Made by a program: the position numbers and the translations under genes. Shown piece by piece: positions 46,089 through 57,968 of a stretch of 64,000 nucleotides of DNA. This stretch comes from Pseudomonas silvicola. GTDB lineage: Bacteria > Pseudomonadota > Gammaproteobacteria > Pseudomonadales > Pseudomonadaceae. The stretch spans positions 1,838,001-1,902,000 of the forward strand of contig NZ_CP093280.1 of assembly GCF_026651855.1 (NCBI RefSeq). Direction: 5' to 3'. The notes beneath the pieces are model-generated. The model did no database searches and was not told where the DNA came from. It saw only the letters and a program-made list of their open reading frames with translations. Positions within the stretch are counted from its first letter, which is position 1, and each line of letters begins with the position of its first letter.

Positions 46089-46577
46089 ATGGAACGCTTT
46101 ATCGAAAGAACCATGTACGCCTCCCGTTGGCTGCTGGCGCCCATTTACGTGGGCTTGTCGCTGGGCCTGCTGGCCCTGGCGCTGAAGTTCTTCCAGGAGG
46201 TGTTCCACGTCATTCCCAACGTGTTCTCCCTGGGCGAGGCCGATCTGATCCTGGTGCTGCTGTCGATGATCGACATGGCCCTGGTGGGTGGCCTGCTGGT
46301 CATGGTGATGCTGTCGGGCTACGAGAACTTCGTGTCCCAGCTGGACGTTGACGAGGGCCAGGAAAAACTCAGCTGGCTGGGCAAGATGGACTCCAGTTCG
46401 CTGAAAATGAAAGTGGCGGCCTCGATTGTCGCGATCTCTTCGATTCACCTGCTGCGCATGTTCATGGACGCGCGCAACATCGAGCCTGAATACCTGAAGT
46501 GGTATGTGATCATCCACATGACCTTCGTGGTGTCGGCCTTCGCCATGGGTTACCTGGACAGGCTGACCAAGCACTGA
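46089..46577 (+). CDS. UPF0114 (YqhA-like) inner-membrane protein
   Basis: This 162-residue protein has four membrane helices, including [40 protein letters not shown] and [20 protein letters not shown]. The family signatures [20 protein letters not shown] at the N-terminus and [11 protein letters not shown] in the middle are present. The ATG at 46089 gives the standard N-terminus. YqhA-type proteins are of unknown function. Confidence 0.85.
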   Translation: MERFIERTMYASRWLLAPIYVGLSLGLLALALKFFQEVFHVIPNVFSLGEADLILVLLSMIDMALVGGLLVMVMLSGYENFVSQLDVDEGQEKLSWLGKMDSSSLKMKVAASIVAISSIHLLRMFMDARNIEPEYLKWYVIIHMTFVVSAFAMGYLDRLTKH

Positions 46578-46681
46578 CGGCTACCAATCGGACAGGCGGC
46601 GCGCCCGCCGCCTTGTGCTTTGCCTGCCGCTGTATGAAGAATGAAGCGTTGAAGTTCATTTGAACGATTCGAGGTGCAGTC

Positions 46682-46987
46682 ATGAATTTTCAGGAACTGA
46701 CCACCCATGCCAACGCCGGCCTGATCGACGAGCTGAACCTGATTTCGCTGGAAGGCGGTATCTACCTGCTCGAAGCGCGCATGCATGGCAAAGCCCACCC
46801 GCTCAAGGACGCTACCGGCCACGCCATGCACCTGCGTTCGGTAGAGCATGCCCGCGACTTGCTGCATCTGTTGCCGGAAATGCCCTTCCACCTGATCCAC
46901 GGCTCGGTGCATGACGAGATGTGCGGGCTGGGCGCCAGCGCCGAGGAAGATCTGCGCGTGCCTATCTCGTTCCGCTCGCGCCACTGA
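46682..46987 (+). CDS. DUF6482-like small protein
   Basis: The 101-residue cytosolic protein reads MNFQELTTHANAGLIDELNL, then EGGIYLLEARMHGKAHPLKD and VEHARDLLHLLPEMPFHLIH, ending with an EMCGLGAS block. This resembles a Pseudomonas family of about 100 residues (DUF6482) by memory of its pattern. A GAGGTG precedes the ATG. Its role is unknown. Confidence 0.6.
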   Translation: MNFQELTTHANAGLIDELNLISLEGGIYLLEARMHGKAHPLKDATGHAMHLRSVEHARDLLHLLPEMPFHLIHGSVHDEMCGLGASAEEDLRVPISFRSRH

Positions 46988-47105
46988 CGCCACAAGCTGA
47001 ACTGCCGTACTCAGTGTGCTAGTCTGCTTGCCCTTTTGGTTTGGGCCTGGGAAGGCAGGTGGCGTCATGGCTGCCCGCTGACGGGCCCTGCAGCGGAGCA
47101 CCGAG

Positions 47106-47723
47106 ATGTCCGAAGTAAACCTGTCCACCGACGAAACCCGCGTCAGCTATGGCATTGGCCGCCAACTGGGCGACCAGCTGCGCGACAACCCGCCACCGGG
47201 TGTCAGCCTGGACGCCATCCTGGCCGGCCTGACCGATGCCTTCAATGCCCTGCCTAGCCGCGTCAGCCAGGAAGACCTGTCTGCCAGCTTCAAGGTTATC
47301 CGTGACATCATGCAGGCCGAAGCGGCTGCCAAGGCCGAAGCGGCCGCTGGCGCTGGCCTGGCGTTCCTGGCTGAAAACGCCAAGCGCGACGGTATCACCA
47401 CCCTGGCCTCGGGCCTGCAGTTCGAAGTGCTGACCGCCGGCGAAGGTGCCAAGCCATCGCGTGACGACAGCGTGCGCACTCACTACCACGGTACCCTGAT
47501 CGACGGCACCGTGTTCGACAGCTCCTATGAGCGTGGCCAGCCGGCCGAATTTCCGGTCAGCGGCGTTATCGCAGGCTGGACCGAAGCGCTGCAACTGATG
47601 AACGCCGGCAGCAAATGGCGCCTGTACGTGCCAAGCGAACTGGCCTACGGTGCCCAGGGCGTTGGCAGCATCCCGCCGCACAGCGTGCTGGTGTTCGACG
47701 TAGAACTGCTGGACGTACTGTAA
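47106..47723 (+). CDS. fklB: FKBP-type peptidyl-prolyl cis-trans isomerase
   Basis: This 205-residue protein has an N-terminal FKBP_N dimerisation domain (residues about 1-90: RVSYGIGRQLGDQLRDNPPP and helical repeats) and a C-terminal FKBP domain. The FKBP domain includes [40 protein letters not shown] and [19 protein letters not shown]. It catalyses prolyl isomerisation and acts as a chaperone. The absence of a signal peptide favours the cytosolic FklB form. The 3' two-thirds are copied 918 bp downstream. Confidence 0.92.
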   Translation: MSEVNLSTDETRVSYGIGRQLGDQLRDNPPPGVSLDAILAGLTDAFNALPSRVSQEDLSASFKVIRDIMQAEAAAKAEAAAGAGLAFLAENAKRDGITTLASGLQFEVLTAGEGAKPSRDDSVRTHYHGTLIDGTVFDSSYERGQPAEFPVSGVIAGWTEALQLMNAGSKWRLYVPSELAYGAQGVGSIPPHSVLVFDVELLDVL

Positions 47724-47730
47724 TCATTCC

Positions 47731-47816
47731 GTAGCCGCTGCCGTCGCGCTGGCCCTGGGTACACTGGAAACCTCCAGCCAGGCGCAGGGCCGGCGCAGCC
47801 TGGCGGCAGCGGCTAC
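47731..47816. terminator. Large stem-loop between fklB and the small gene
   Basis: The arms GTAGCCGCTGCC (47731-47742) and GGCAGCGGCTAC (47805-47816) are perfectly complementary. Their place between convergent genes suggests a bidirectional terminator or a repetitive palindrome. Confidence 0.55.
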
Positions 47817-47827
47817 GGGAGTACGGT

Positions 47828-48070
47828 TCAATGCAGGCTGCTTACCGGGCGCAAGGCTCGGGCATAGCAGAACAGAAACAGGTTTCGCACCAGCTCCTTG
47901 AGCACGATCGGCTCGCTTGAACTCAACCCGGACAGGTCCAGGTCACCCTGGTCGCGCAGTTCATCCAGTGCCTCTTCCTCCAGCACCGCACACACTTCCC
48001 CGGTTTCGCGGTGCAGAATGCGCAGGTAGGGTTGAGGGCGGTCCAGCCATGCATCGATCAAATAAGTCAT
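47828..48070 (-). CDS. Conserved small protein with an upstream Fur-like box, copy 1
   Basis: The 80-residue acidic protein reads MTYLIDAWLDRPQPYLRILH, then EVCAVLEEEALDELRDQGDL, and ends LRPVSSLH. There is no signal peptide. GGAGAA precedes the ATG. A Fur-like box starts 24 bases upstream, so expression may respond to iron. It converges on fklB. I do not recognise a named family. The identical gene is repeated at 48746. Confidence 0.7.
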   Translation of the reverse strand: MTYLIDAWLDRPQPYLRILHRETGEVCAVLEEEALDELRDQGDLDLSGLSSSEPIVLKELVRNLFLFCYARALRPVSSLH

Positions 48071-48093
48071 GTCAGTTCTCCTTGAAAGCGTTC

Positions 48094-48115
48094 AATGAGA
48101 ATAATTCTTATTCAA
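48094..48115 (-). promoter_or_regulatory. Candidate Fur box, copy 1
   Basis: AATGAGAATAATTCTTATTCAA resembles the AT-rich GATAAT-type Fur operator and lies just upstream of the small minus-strand gene. Confidence 0.55.
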
Positions 48116-48174
48116 GGAATAGCAAGGCTCTATTGGACGATTTTTTCCATTCGGGGAAAGATCAGGGGCCGGAG

Positions 48175-48641
48175 GCCGCGTCAGCCAGGAAGACCTGTCT
48201 GCCAGCTTCAAGGTTATCCGTGACATCATGCAGGCCGAAGCGGCTGCCAAGGCCGAAGCGGCCGCTGGCGCTGGCCTGGCGTTCCTGGCTGAAAACGCCA
48301 AGCGCGACGGTATCACCACCCTGGCCTCGGGCCTGCAGTTCGAAGTGCTGACCGCCGGCGAAGGTGCCAAGCCATCGCGTGACGACAGCGTGCGCACTCA
48401 CTACCACGGTACCCTGATCGACGGCACCGTGTTCGACAGCTCCTATGAGCGTGGCCAGCCGGCCGAATTTCCGGTCAGCGGCGTTATCGCAGGCTGGACC
48501 GAAGCGCTGCAACTGATGAACGCCGGCAGCAAATGGCGCCTGTACGTGCCAAGCGAACTGGCCTACGGTGCCCAGGGCGTTGGCAGCATCCCGCCGCACA
48601 GCGTGCTGGTGTTCGACGTAGAACTGCTGGACGTACTGTAA
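48175..48641 (+). pseudogene. Truncated fklB copy (FKBP domain only)
   Basis: This is the duplicated 3' part of fklB. The ATG at 48228 inside it could give 137 residues starting [14 protein letters not shown] with a complete FKBP domain but without the N-terminal dimerisation region. There is no ribosome binding site designed for it and the promoter of fklB is not copied. It faces the Fur-box promoter of the small gene, which is divergent. It is probably not translated. Confidence 0.85.
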
Positions 48642-48648
48642 TCATTCC

Positions 48649-48734
48649 GTAGCCGCTGCCGTCGCGCTGGCCCTGGGTACACTGGAAACCTCCAGCCAGG
48701 CGCAGGGCCGGCGCAGCCTGGCGGCAGCGGCTAC
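48649..48734. terminator. Large stem-loop, copy 2
   Basis: Duplicate of the stem-loop at 47731-47816 (offset 918). Confidence 0.5.
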
Positions 48735-48745
48735 GGGAGTACGGT

Positions 48746-48988
48746 TCAATGCAGGCTGCTTACCGGGCGCAAGGCTCGGGCATAGCAGAACAGAAACAGG
48801 TTTCGCACCAGCTCCTTGAGCACGATCGGCTCGCTTGAACTCAACCCGGACAGGTCCAGGTCACCCTGGTCGCGCAGTTCATCCAGTGCCTCTTCCTCCA
48901 GCACCGCACACACTTCCCCGGTTTCGCGGTGCAGAATGCGCAGGTAGGGTTGAGGGCGGTCCAGCCATGCATCGATCAAATAAGTCAT
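48746..48988 (-). CDS. Conserved small protein with an upstream Fur-like box, copy 2
   Basis: The protein is identical to the product of 47828-48070, including its ribosome binding site and upstream Fur-like box. Because the promoter region is inside the duplicated unit, this copy should be expressed like the first, doubling the dosage. This copy is the one with the ancestral upstream flank leading to the YjdM/PhnA gene. Function unknown. Confidence 0.7.
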   Translation of the reverse strand: MTYLIDAWLDRPQPYLRILHRETGEVCAVLEEEALDELRDQGDLDLSGLSSSEPIVLKELVRNLFLFCYARALRPVSSLH

Positions 48989-49011
48989 GTCAGTTCTCCT
49001 TGAAAGCGTTC

Positions 49012-49033
49012 AATGAGAATAATTCTTATTCAA
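49012..49033 (-). promoter_or_regulatory. Candidate Fur box, copy 2
   Basis: Identical to 48094-48115 (offset 918), upstream of the second small gene. Confidence 0.55.
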
Positions 49034-49126
49034 GGAATAGCAAGGCTCTATTGGACGATTTTTTCCATTCGGGGAAAGATCAGGGGCCGGAGGCCGCGTC
49101 AGCCAGCCTCGCGACCATTCGTCAGG

Positions 49127-49468
49127 TCAGACCTTGCGGACGAATTCGGACTTCAGTTTCATCGGGCCGATGCCATCGATCTTGCAGTCGATGTCGTGGT
49201 CACCGTCGCACAGGCGGATGTTCTTGACCTTCGTACCGACCTTGACCACCAGGGAGGTGCCCTTGACCTTCAGGTCCTTGATCACGGTGATGGTGTCGCC
49301 GTCCTGCAGTACATTGCCTACCGCATCCTTTTTCACCGCGTCATCACTGCCCGTCTCGGCTTCGCCGCTGGCCGACCACTCGTGGGCGCATTCAGGGCAG
49401 ACCAGCTGGGTGCCGTCTTCGTAGGTGTATTCGGAATTGCAGTTGGGGCAGGCAGGCAGAGTGCTCAC
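49127..49468 (-). CDS. yjdM: YjdM/PhnA family zinc-ribbon protein
   Basis: The protein has 113 residues. It starts at a GTG behind GAGGA ([20 protein letters not shown]). The N-terminal zinc ribbon CPNC...CPEC is followed by the PhnA C-terminal domain ([40 protein letters not shown] and a terminal KSEFVRKV). The family was first named from the E. coli phosphonate region but is not needed for phosphonate breakdown. The molecular role is unclear. Confidence 0.88.
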   Translation of the reverse strand: MSTLPACPNCNSEYTYEDGTQLVCPECAHEWSASGEAETGSDDAVKKDAVGNVLQDGDTITVIKDLKVKGTSLVVKVGTKVKNIRLCDGDHDIDCKIDGIGPMKLKSEFVRKV

Positions 49469-49547
49469 GCGGGTTCCTCGGCGGGTGGGCAAAATAAAGG
49501 CGCAGATTATATAGGGTTTTTAGGGCAGGCGGGGGAATTGCGGGGAG

Positions 49548-49624
49548 GCTTGCCCGAGCTTCGCCCGGCCTCACAAGGGAATGCGGACCCCTGTGGGGCC
49601 GGACGAAGCTCGGGAAGCAGGCGA
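49548..49624. repeat. REP palindrome pair at the left end of the large duplication
   Basis: Inverted arms with TTGCCCGAGCTTCGCCCGGC and GCCGGACGAAGCTCGGGAAG enclose the loop. The 20-bp stretch CGAAGCTCGGGAAGCAGGCG at 49604-49623 is the left recombination site of the 3303-bp duplication. Confidence 0.8.
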
Positions 49625-49631
49625 CTCGGTA

Positions 49632-50600
49632 TCAGTGAGTGCGTGCTACGGCGAATTCGCTCAGCTCAACCAGCGCGTCGCGGTACTCGCTGGCCGGCAG
49701 GGCATCGAGGCAGGCGATGGCGCGCTTGACGTAGTCGCGCGCCAGCTGGGCGGTATAGTCCAGGGCGCCGGAGGCTTCCACGGCGATGCGAATGCTTTCC
49801 AGGTCTTCGATACCGCCTTTCTGGATAGCCTTGCGTACCAGCGCAGCCTGCTCGGCGGTACCTTCACGCATGGTGTAGATCAGCGGCAGGGTCGGCTTGC
49901 CTTCGGCCAGGTCGTCGCCGACGTTCTTGCCCAGGGTCTCGGCGTCGCCCTTGTAGTCCAGCAGGTCGTCGACCAGTTGGAAGGCCACGCCCAGGTGGTC
50001 CCCGAAGGTGCGCAGGGCCTCGGCCTGTTCCGGCGTCGCTTCGGCCAGGGCCGCGGCACTGTGGGTGGAGGCTTCGAAGAGCATCGCGGTCTTGCCGCGG
50101 ATGACTTCCATGTACACTTCTTCGGTGGTGCTGGCGTCGCGCACCTTGGACAGCTGCAGTACTTCGCCTTCGGCGATGACGCGGGTAGCCTGGGAGAGGA
50201 TGCGCATCACGGGCATGGAGCCCAGTTCCACCATCATCTCGAAGGAGCGCGAGTACAGGAAGTCGCCTACCAGAACGCTGGGGGCGTTGCCCCACATGGC
50301 GTTGGCGGTGGAGCGGCCGCGGCGCATGCCCGACATGTCGACCACGTCGTCATGCAGCAGGGTGGCGGTGTGCAGGAATTCGATGGTGGCGGCCAGCAGG
50401 CGCAGTTCGTCGCCTTCACGGCCCAGGGCCTTGCCGCACAGCAGCACCAACAGCGGGCGCAGACGCTTGCCCCCGGCTGACGTAATATAGTCACCGATTT
50501 TCGACACCAGCGGTACGCGCGAAGTCAGTTGCTTCTTGATGATGACGTCGACGGCGTTGAAATCGTCCGCCACCGCGCGGTAGAAAGCTTGGGGTTGCAT
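49632..50600 (-). CDS. ispB: Polyprenyl diphosphate synthase, copy 1
   Basis: The 322-residue trans-prenyltransferase elongates farnesyl diphosphate with isopentenyl diphosphate to make the side chain of ubiquinone. Both Asp-rich motifs are present: [12 protein letters not shown] near residue 84 and DDLLDYKGD near 210. [14 protein letters not shown] and HTATLLHDD also fit. It is divergent from rplU. The chain length, usually eight or nine units in gamma-proteobacteria, cannot be read here. The protein is identical to copy 2. Confidence 0.93.
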   Translation of the reverse strand: MQPQAFYRAVADDFNAVDVIIKKQLTSRVPLVSKIGDYITSAGGKRLRPLLVLLCGKALGREGDELRLLAATIEFLHTATLLHDDVVDMSGMRRGRSTANAMWGNAPSVLVGDFLYSRSFEMMVELGSMPVMRILSQATRVIAEGEVLQLSKVRDASTTEEVYMEVIRGKTAMLFEASTHSAAALAEATPEQAEALRTFGDHLGVAFQLVDDLLDYKGDAETLGKNVGDDLAEGKPTLPLIYTMREGTAEQAALVRKAIQKGGIEDLESIRIAVEASGALDYTAQLARDYVKRAIACLDALPASEYRDALVELSEFAVARTH

Positions 50601-50679
50601 CAGCGACAGGTGCTCCAGAAGGGATGCGCGGCATGCTAGGTCGCGGGTCCCGCCCTGTCAAGGCACGATGGACGGCCAC

Positions 50680-50708
50680 TTGCAAGCGGGGCGGGCCTTG
50701 CGTACAAT
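50680..50708 (+). promoter_or_regulatory. Sigma-70 promoter for rplU, copy 1
   Basis: TTGCAA at 50680-50685 and TACAAT at 50703-50708 are separated by 17 bp, about 130 bases before the rplU start. Confidence 0.7.
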
Positions 50709-50839
50709 CGCGCACCCTGAACTTCCTGGGCAGCACCTGCCTTACGCAATTGCATTTGGGTCGTTCCACCCCATGCAGCCATGCCAGCCGACACTCTACT
50801 TATAAAGAGCTGGGTGAGCAGGATTATCGGAGAAATACC

Positions 50840-51154
50840 ATGTCTTACGCAGTAATTGTTACCGGTGGCAAGCAGTACAAAGTCGCCCCGGGTGAATACC
50901 TGAAGATCGAGAAACTGGAAGTCGCCACTGGCGAATCCGTTACCTTTGATCGCGTTCTGCTGGTCGCCAATGGCGACGACGTCAACATCGGCGCACCCGT
51001 TGTTGCTGGCGCTACCGTTGTGGCTGAAGTGATCTCCCAAGGTCGTCACGACAAGGTTCGTATCATCAAGTTCCGTCGTCGTAAGCACCACATGAAGCGC
51101 ATGGGCCACCGCCAGTGGTACACCGAGATCAAAATCACCGGTATTCAGGCTTAA
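50840..51154 (+). CDS. rplU: 50S ribosomal protein L21, copy 1
   Basis: This 104-residue L21 binds 23S rRNA in the large subunit. It reads [20 protein letters not shown], then [18 protein letters not shown], and ends with the conserved [20 protein letters not shown] and [13 protein letters not shown]. The start follows GGAGAAATACC. It is 34 bases ahead of rpmA with a shared promoter. It is identical to copy 2. Confidence 0.96.
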   Translation: MSYAVIVTGGKQYKVAPGEYLKIEKLEVATGESVTFDRVLLVANGDDVNIGAPVVAGATVVAEVISQGRHDKVRIIKFRRRKHHMKRMGHRQWYTEIKITGIQA

Positions 51155-51188
51155 TTTCAGCCTAATTCCTCACTAGGAGAATTGACTC

Positions 51189-51446
51189 ATGGCACACAAA
51201 AAAGCTGGTGGTAGTACCCGTAACGGTCGCGACTCAGAAGCCAAACGCCTTGGCGTGAAGATGTATGGCGGCCAGGCTATCAAGGCAGGCAACATCATCG
51301 TGCGTCAGCGCGGCACCCAATTCCACGCTGGCTACGGCGTTGGCATGGGTAAAGATCACACTCTGTTCGCTAAAGTCGAAGGCGTGATCAAGTTCGAAGT
51401 AAAAGGCGCCTTCGGTCGTCGTTACGTGAGCGTAGTCGCGGCCTAA
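51189..51446 (+). CDS. rpmA: 50S ribosomal protein L27, copy 1
   Basis: L27, 85 residues, has an N-terminal tail that reaches the peptidyl-transferase centre. [20 protein letters not shown] and [20 protein letters not shown] are conserved. It starts after AGGAGAATTGACTC and ends 16 bases before a terminator. The N-terminus begins directly with AHKKA, with no cleavable extension. It is identical to copy 2. Confidence 0.96.
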   Translation: MAHKKAGGSTRNGRDSEAKRLGVKMYGGQAIKAGNIIVRQRGTQFHAGYGVGMGKDHTLFAKVEGVIKFEVKGAFGRRYVSVVAA

Positions 51447-51462
51447 TCGCGAGTTCGCTGGG

Positions 51463-51490
51463 AAAGCCCTGTCTTGCGACGGGGCTTTTT
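51463..51490 (+). terminator. Terminator after rpmA, copy 1
   Basis: AAAGCCCTGTC, a TTGC loop and GACGGGGCTTTTT form a stem with a T-run. Confidence 0.85.
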
Positions 51491-51551
51491 CGTTTGTGGG
51501 GTGAGTCTCTTGCAAAGCTGTTGCCTGGGCCGCTGGCGCGAGTATCGTTAA

Positions 51552-52856
<1,305 letters not shown>

Positions 52857-52867
52857 CCGGTGGGGCG

Positions 52868-52926
52868 TTTTCCCAAGCTTCGCTCTGCGGTCTCTTGCGG
52901 GCCGGGCGAAGCTCGGGAAGCAGGCG
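52868..52926. repeat. REP pair at the junction of the large duplication
   Basis: The left half matches the REP that follows obgE and the right part continues into the ispB 3' flank. The 20-bp homology is at 52907-52926. Confidence 0.8.
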
Positions 52927-52934
52927 ACTCGGTA

Positions 52935-53903
52935 TCAGTGAGTGCGTGCTACGGCGAATTCGCTCAGCTCAACCAGCGCGTCGCGGTACTCGCTGGCCGG
53001 CAGGGCATCGAGGCAGGCGATGGCGCGCTTGACGTAGTCGCGCGCCAGCTGGGCGGTATAGTCCAGGGCGCCGGAGGCTTCCACGGCGATGCGAATGCTT
53101 TCCAGGTCTTCGATACCGCCTTTCTGGATAGCCTTGCGTACCAGCGCAGCCTGCTCGGCGGTACCTTCACGCATGGTGTAGATCAGCGGCAGGGTCGGCT
53201 TGCCTTCGGCCAGGTCGTCGCCGACGTTCTTGCCCAGGGTCTCGGCGTCGCCCTTGTAGTCCAGCAGGTCGTCGACCAGTTGGAAGGCCACGCCCAGGTG
53301 GTCCCCGAAGGTGCGCAGGGCCTCGGCCTGTTCCGGCGTCGCTTCGGCCAGGGCCGCGGCACTGTGGGTGGAGGCTTCGAAGAGCATCGCGGTCTTGCCG
53401 CGGATGACTTCCATGTACACTTCTTCGGTGGTGCTGGCGTCGCGCACCTTGGACAGCTGCAGTACTTCGCCTTCGGCGATGACGCGGGTAGCCTGGGAGA
53501 GGATGCGCATCACGGGCATGGAGCCCAGTTCCACCATCATCTCGAAGGAGCGCGAGTACAGGAAGTCGCCTACCAGAACGCTGGGGGCGTTGCCCCACAT
53601 GGCGTTGGCGGTGGAGCGGCCGCGGCGCATGCCCGACATGTCGACCACGTCGTCATGCAGCAGGGTGGCGGTGTGCAGGAATTCGATGGTGGCGGCCAGC
53701 AGGCGCAGTTCGTCGCCTTCACGGCCCAGGGCCTTGCCGCACAGCAGCACCAACAGCGGGCGCAGACGCTTGCCCCCGGCTGACGTAATATAGTCACCGA
53801 TTTTCGACACCAGCGGTACGCGCGAAGTCAGTTGCTTCTTGATGATGACGTCGACGGCGTTGAAATCGTCCGCCACCGCGCGGTAGAAAGCTTGGGGTTG
53901 CAT
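52935..53903 (-). CDS. ispB: Polyprenyl diphosphate synthase, copy 2
   Basis: The second 322-residue copy is identical in protein and apparently in DNA to the gene at 49632, with both Asp-rich motifs intact. It lies convergent with obgE copy 1 and divergent from rplU copy 2. Its upstream region is fully duplicated, so it should be expressed. A second functional ispB could raise quinone side-chain supply, but that is inference. Confidence 0.92.
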   Translation of the reverse strand: MQPQAFYRAVADDFNAVDVIIKKQLTSRVPLVSKIGDYITSAGGKRLRPLLVLLCGKALGREGDELRLLAATIEFLHTATLLHDDVVDMSGMRRGRSTANAMWGNAPSVLVGDFLYSRSFEMMVELGSMPVMRILSQATRVIAEGEVLQLSKVRDASTTEEVYMEVIRGKTAMLFEASTHSAAALAEATPEQAEALRTFGDHLGVAFQLVDDLLDYKGDAETLGKNVGDDLAEGKPTLPLIYTMREGTAEQAALVRKAIQKGGIEDLESIRIAVEASGALDYTAQLARDYVKRAIACLDALPASEYRDALVELSEFAVARTH

Positions 53904-53982
53904 CAGCGACAGGTGCTCCAGAAGGGATGCGCGGCATGCTAGGTCGCGGGTCCCGCCCTGTCAAGGCACGATGGACGGCCAC

Positions 53983-54011
53983 TTGCAAGCGGGGCGGGCC
54001 TTGCGTACAAT
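53983..54011 (+). promoter_or_regulatory. Sigma-70 promoter for rplU, copy 2
   Basis: The same TTGCAA-17-TACAAT arrangement as at 50680, carried in the duplicated unit. Confidence 0.7.
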
Positions 54012-54142
54012 CGCGCACCCTGAACTTCCTGGGCAGCACCTGCCTTACGCAATTGCATTTGGGTCGTTCCACCCCATGCAGCCATGCCAGCCGACACTCT
54101 ACTTATAAAGAGCTGGGTGAGCAGGATTATCGGAGAAATACC

Positions 54143-54457
54143 ATGTCTTACGCAGTAATTGTTACCGGTGGCAAGCAGTACAAAGTCGCCCCGGGTGAAT
54201 ACCTGAAGATCGAGAAACTGGAAGTCGCCACTGGCGAATCCGTTACCTTTGATCGCGTTCTGCTGGTCGCCAATGGCGACGACGTCAACATCGGCGCACC
54301 CGTTGTTGCTGGCGCTACCGTTGTGGCTGAAGTGATCTCCCAAGGTCGTCACGACAAGGTTCGTATCATCAAGTTCCGTCGTCGTAAGCACCACATGAAG
54401 CGCATGGGCCACCGCCAGTGGTACACCGAGATCAAAATCACCGGTATTCAGGCTTAA
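54143..54457 (+). CDS. rplU: 50S ribosomal protein L21, copy 2
   Basis: The gene is identical to rplU copy 1, with the same ribosome binding site and promoter. Two active L21 genes would unbalance the stoichiometry with other ribosomal proteins unless compensated. The motif [13 protein letters not shown] is intact. Confidence 0.95.
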   Translation: MSYAVIVTGGKQYKVAPGEYLKIEKLEVATGESVTFDRVLLVANGDDVNIGAPVVAGATVVAEVISQGRHDKVRIIKFRRRKHHMKRMGHRQWYTEIKITGIQA

Positions 54458-54491
54458 TTTCAGCCTAATTCCTCACTAGGAGAATTGACTC

Positions 54492-54749
54492 ATGGCACAC
54501 AAAAAAGCTGGTGGTAGTACCCGTAACGGTCGCGACTCAGAAGCCAAACGCCTTGGCGTGAAGATGTATGGCGGCCAGGCTATCAAGGCAGGCAACATCA
54601 TCGTGCGTCAGCGCGGCACCCAATTCCACGCTGGCTACGGCGTTGGCATGGGTAAAGATCACACTCTGTTCGCTAAAGTCGAAGGCGTGATCAAGTTCGA
54701 AGTAAAAGGCGCCTTCGGTCGTCGTTACGTGAGCGTAGTCGCGGCCTAA
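54492..54749 (+). CDS. rpmA: 50S ribosomal protein L27, copy 2
   Basis: The gene is identical to rpmA copy 1 and keeps the same spacing to rplU and to the downstream terminator. Confidence 0.95.
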   Translation: MAHKKAGGSTRNGRDSEAKRLGVKMYGGQAIKAGNIIVRQRGTQFHAGYGVGMGKDHTLFAKVEGVIKFEVKGAFGRRYVSVVAA

Positions 54750-54765
54750 TCGCGAGTTCGCTGGG

Positions 54766-54793
54766 AAAGCCCTGTCTTGCGACGGGGCTTTTT
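54766..54793 (+). terminator. Terminator after rpmA, copy 2
   Basis: Duplicate of the terminator at 51463-51490. Confidence 0.85.
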
Positions 54794-54854
54794 CGTTTGT
54801 GGGGTGAGTCTCTTGCAAAGCTGTTGCCTGGGCCGCTGGCGCGAGTATCGTTAA

Positions 54855-56159
<1,305 letters not shown>

Positions 56160-56170
56160 CCGGTGGGGCG

Positions 56171-56229
56171 TTTTCCCAAGCTTCGCTCTGCGGTCTCTTG
56201 CGGGCCGGGCGAAGCTCGGGAAGCAGGCG
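56171..56229. repeat. REP pair at the right end of the large duplication
   Basis: Inverted copies of the core are separated by CTCTGCGGTCTCTTGC; the 20-bp recombination site is 56210-56229. Confidence 0.8.
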
Positions 56230-56257
56230 CCGCTGATCTGCCCGTAGTAAACTACAG

Positions 56258-56283
56258 CGCCGCTCCCCAGGGAGCGGCGTTTT
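56258..56283 (+). terminator. Terminator or leader hairpin between obgE and proB
   Basis: CGCCGCTCCC and GGGAGCGGCG form a 10-bp stem followed by TTTT. It would end obgE transcripts or attenuate read-through into proB. Confidence 0.75.
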
Positions 56284-56325
56284 GGTTTCTACGAATAATT
56301 TCTCCCGGGCATAGGTTGGAAGAAC

Positions 56326-57444
56326 ATGCGGAGCAAGGTGACAGGTGCGCAGCGCTGGGTCGTGAAAATCGGCAGCGCGTTGCTGACAGCAGACGGCAAG
56401 GGCCTGGACCGTGCCGCCATGGGCGTGTGGGTCGAGCAGATGGTGGCGCTGCACGAGGCGGGCGTTGAGCTGGTGCTGGTGTCCTCGGGCGCCGTGGCGG
56501 CCGGTATGAGCCGCCTGGGCTGGGCCAAGCGCCCCAGTGGCATGCACGAACTGCAGGCCGCTGCTGCCATTGGCCAGATGGGTCTGGTACAGGCCTGGGA
56601 GTCGAGTTTTGCCGAGCATGGCCGGCATACGGCGCAGATCCTGCTGACCCATGACGACCTGTCCGACCGCAAGCGCTACCTCAATGCGCGCAGCACACTG
56701 CGTACCCTGGTGCAGTTGGGCGTGATCCCGGTCATCAACGAAAACGACACCGTGGTCACCGACGAGATTCGTTTCGGCGATAACGACACCCTGGCGGCCC
56801 TGGTGGCCAACCTGGTAGAGGCCGACCTGCTGGTGATCCTCACCGACCGTGACGGGATGTTCGATGCTGACCCGCGTAACAATCCGGAAGCGCAGTTGAT
56901 CTACGAAGCCCGTGCCGATGATCCGGCCCTGGATGCCGTGGCTGGCGGTACCGGTGGCGCCCTGGGCCGTGGCGGCATGCAGACCAAGCTGCGCGCCGCG
57001 CGCCTGGCGGCCCGCTCCGGTGCCCACACCATCATCGTCGGCGGTCGCCTGGAGCGCGTGCTGGACCGCCTCAAGGCGGGTGAGCGCCTGGGCACCCTGT
57101 TGTCGCCCGAGCGCGGCATGCTGGCTGCGCGCAAGCAGTGGCTGGCTGGCCACCTGCAGACCCGCGGCACCCTGACTCTTGATGCGGGTGCCGTCCAGGC
57201 GCTGCTGGAAGGGCACAAGAGCCTGCTGCCGGTGGGTGTGAAGGGCGTGCTGGGCGCGTTCCGTCGTGGTGAAATGGTGGTGTGCGTGGGGCCGGACGGC
57301 AAGGAAGTGGCCCGCGGCCTGGCCAACTACAGTGCAGCCGAGGCACAGAAAATCATCGGCCAATCTTCCGAGGCCATCGAGAACCTGCTGGGCTACATTG
57401 CCGAGCCGGAACTGGTGCACCGCGACAATCTGATTCTGGTCTGA
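56326..57444 (+). CDS. proB: Glutamate 5-kinase
   Basis: The 372-residue enzyme phosphorylates glutamate in the first step of proline synthesis and is normally inhibited by proline. The amino-acid kinase domain (about 1-260) has [47 protein letters not shown] and [20 protein letters not shown]-terminal PUA domain follows (about 280-360; [15 protein letters not shown]). It lies downstream of obgE as in other Pseudomonas and is 9 bases ahead of creA. Confidence 0.95.
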   Translation: MRSKVTGAQRWVVKIGSALLTADGKGLDRAAMGVWVEQMVALHEAGVELVLVSSGAVAAGMSRLGWAKRPSGMHELQAAAAIGQMGLVQAWESSFAEHGRHTAQILLTHDDLSDRKRYLNARSTLRTLVQLGVIPVINENDTVVTDEIRFGDNDTLAALVANLVEADLLVILTDRDGMFDADPRNNPEAQLIYEARADDPALDAVAGGTGGALGRGGMQTKLRAARLAARSGAHTIIVGGRLERVLDRLKAGERLGTLLSPERGMLAARKQWLAGHLQTRGTLTLDAGAVQALLEGHKSLLPVGVKGVLGAFRRGEMVVCVGPDGKEVARGLANYSAAEAQKIIGQSSEAIENLLGYIAEPELVHRDNLILV

Positions 57445-57453
57445 GGGTTAACC

Positions 57454-57915
57454 ATGCGTGTGATCAAGGGAATGCTGGGCCTGCTGCTTGCCCTGCCGCT
57501 GCTGGCTTCGGCCGAAGAGATTGGCCAGGTATCGACGGTGTTCAAATTCGTCGGGCCTAACGACCGTATCGTCGTCGAGGCATTCGACGACCCGAAGGTG
57601 CCGGGTGTGACCTGCTACCTGTCCCGCGCCAAGACGGGTGGCATCAAGGGCGGTCTGGGGTTGGCCGAGGACCGCGCCGAGTCGTCGATCGCCTGCCGTC
57701 AGGTGGGGCCGATTCACCTGCCCGATGACTTGAAGGATGGCGAGGAGGTGTTCAAGGAGCGCACCTCGTTGGTGTTCAAGACCATGCAGGTGGTGCGATT
57801 CTTCGACAAGAAGCGCAATACCCTGGTGTACCTGGTGTATAGCGACCGGGTTATCGAGGGTAGCCCGCAGAACGCGGTCACGGCGATTCCGATTTTGCCT
57901 TGGGCGCAGCCATGA
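57454..57915 (+). CDS. creA: CreA family periplasmic protein
   Basis: This 153-residue protein has a signal peptide ([18 protein letters not shown]) followed by the CreA domain ([60 protein letters not shown]). Two cysteines (in VTCYLS and SIACRQ) could form a disulfide in the periplasm. Its function is unknown. It starts nine bases after proB, so the two are likely cotranscribed up to the terminator at 57939. Confidence 0.92.
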   Translation: MRVIKGMLGLLLALPLLASAEEIGQVSTVFKFVGPNDRIVVEAFDDPKVPGVTCYLSRAKTGGIKGGLGLAEDRAESSIACRQVGPIHLPDDLKDGEEVFKERTSLVFKTMQVVRFFDKKRNTLVYLVYSDRVIEGSPQNAVTAIPILPWAQP

Positions 57916-57938
57916 CCTGGTGCAACTAGGGTTGTATG

Positions 57939-57968
57939 AAAAACGGCGAGCCTGGCTCGCCGTTTTTT
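57939..57968 (+). terminator. Rho-independent terminator after creA
   Basis: AAAACGGCGAGCC and GGCTCGCCG form a strong stem followed by TTTTTT. Confidence 0.92.

Larger units (their letters stand above)
47257..49106. repeat. 918-bp tandem duplication of the fklB 3' part and the small gene
   Basis: Units run 47257-48174 and 48175-49092, followed by the right parent site. The 14-bp sequence GCCGCGTCAGCCAG occurs at 47257, 48175 and 49093, that is, at the left parent, junction and right parent. The units appear identical. Confidence 0.92.

Noticed and set aside
47731-47816. Small RNA gene
   Set aside because: The long GC-rich palindrome fits a terminator or repeat between convergent genes, and no promoter was seen.
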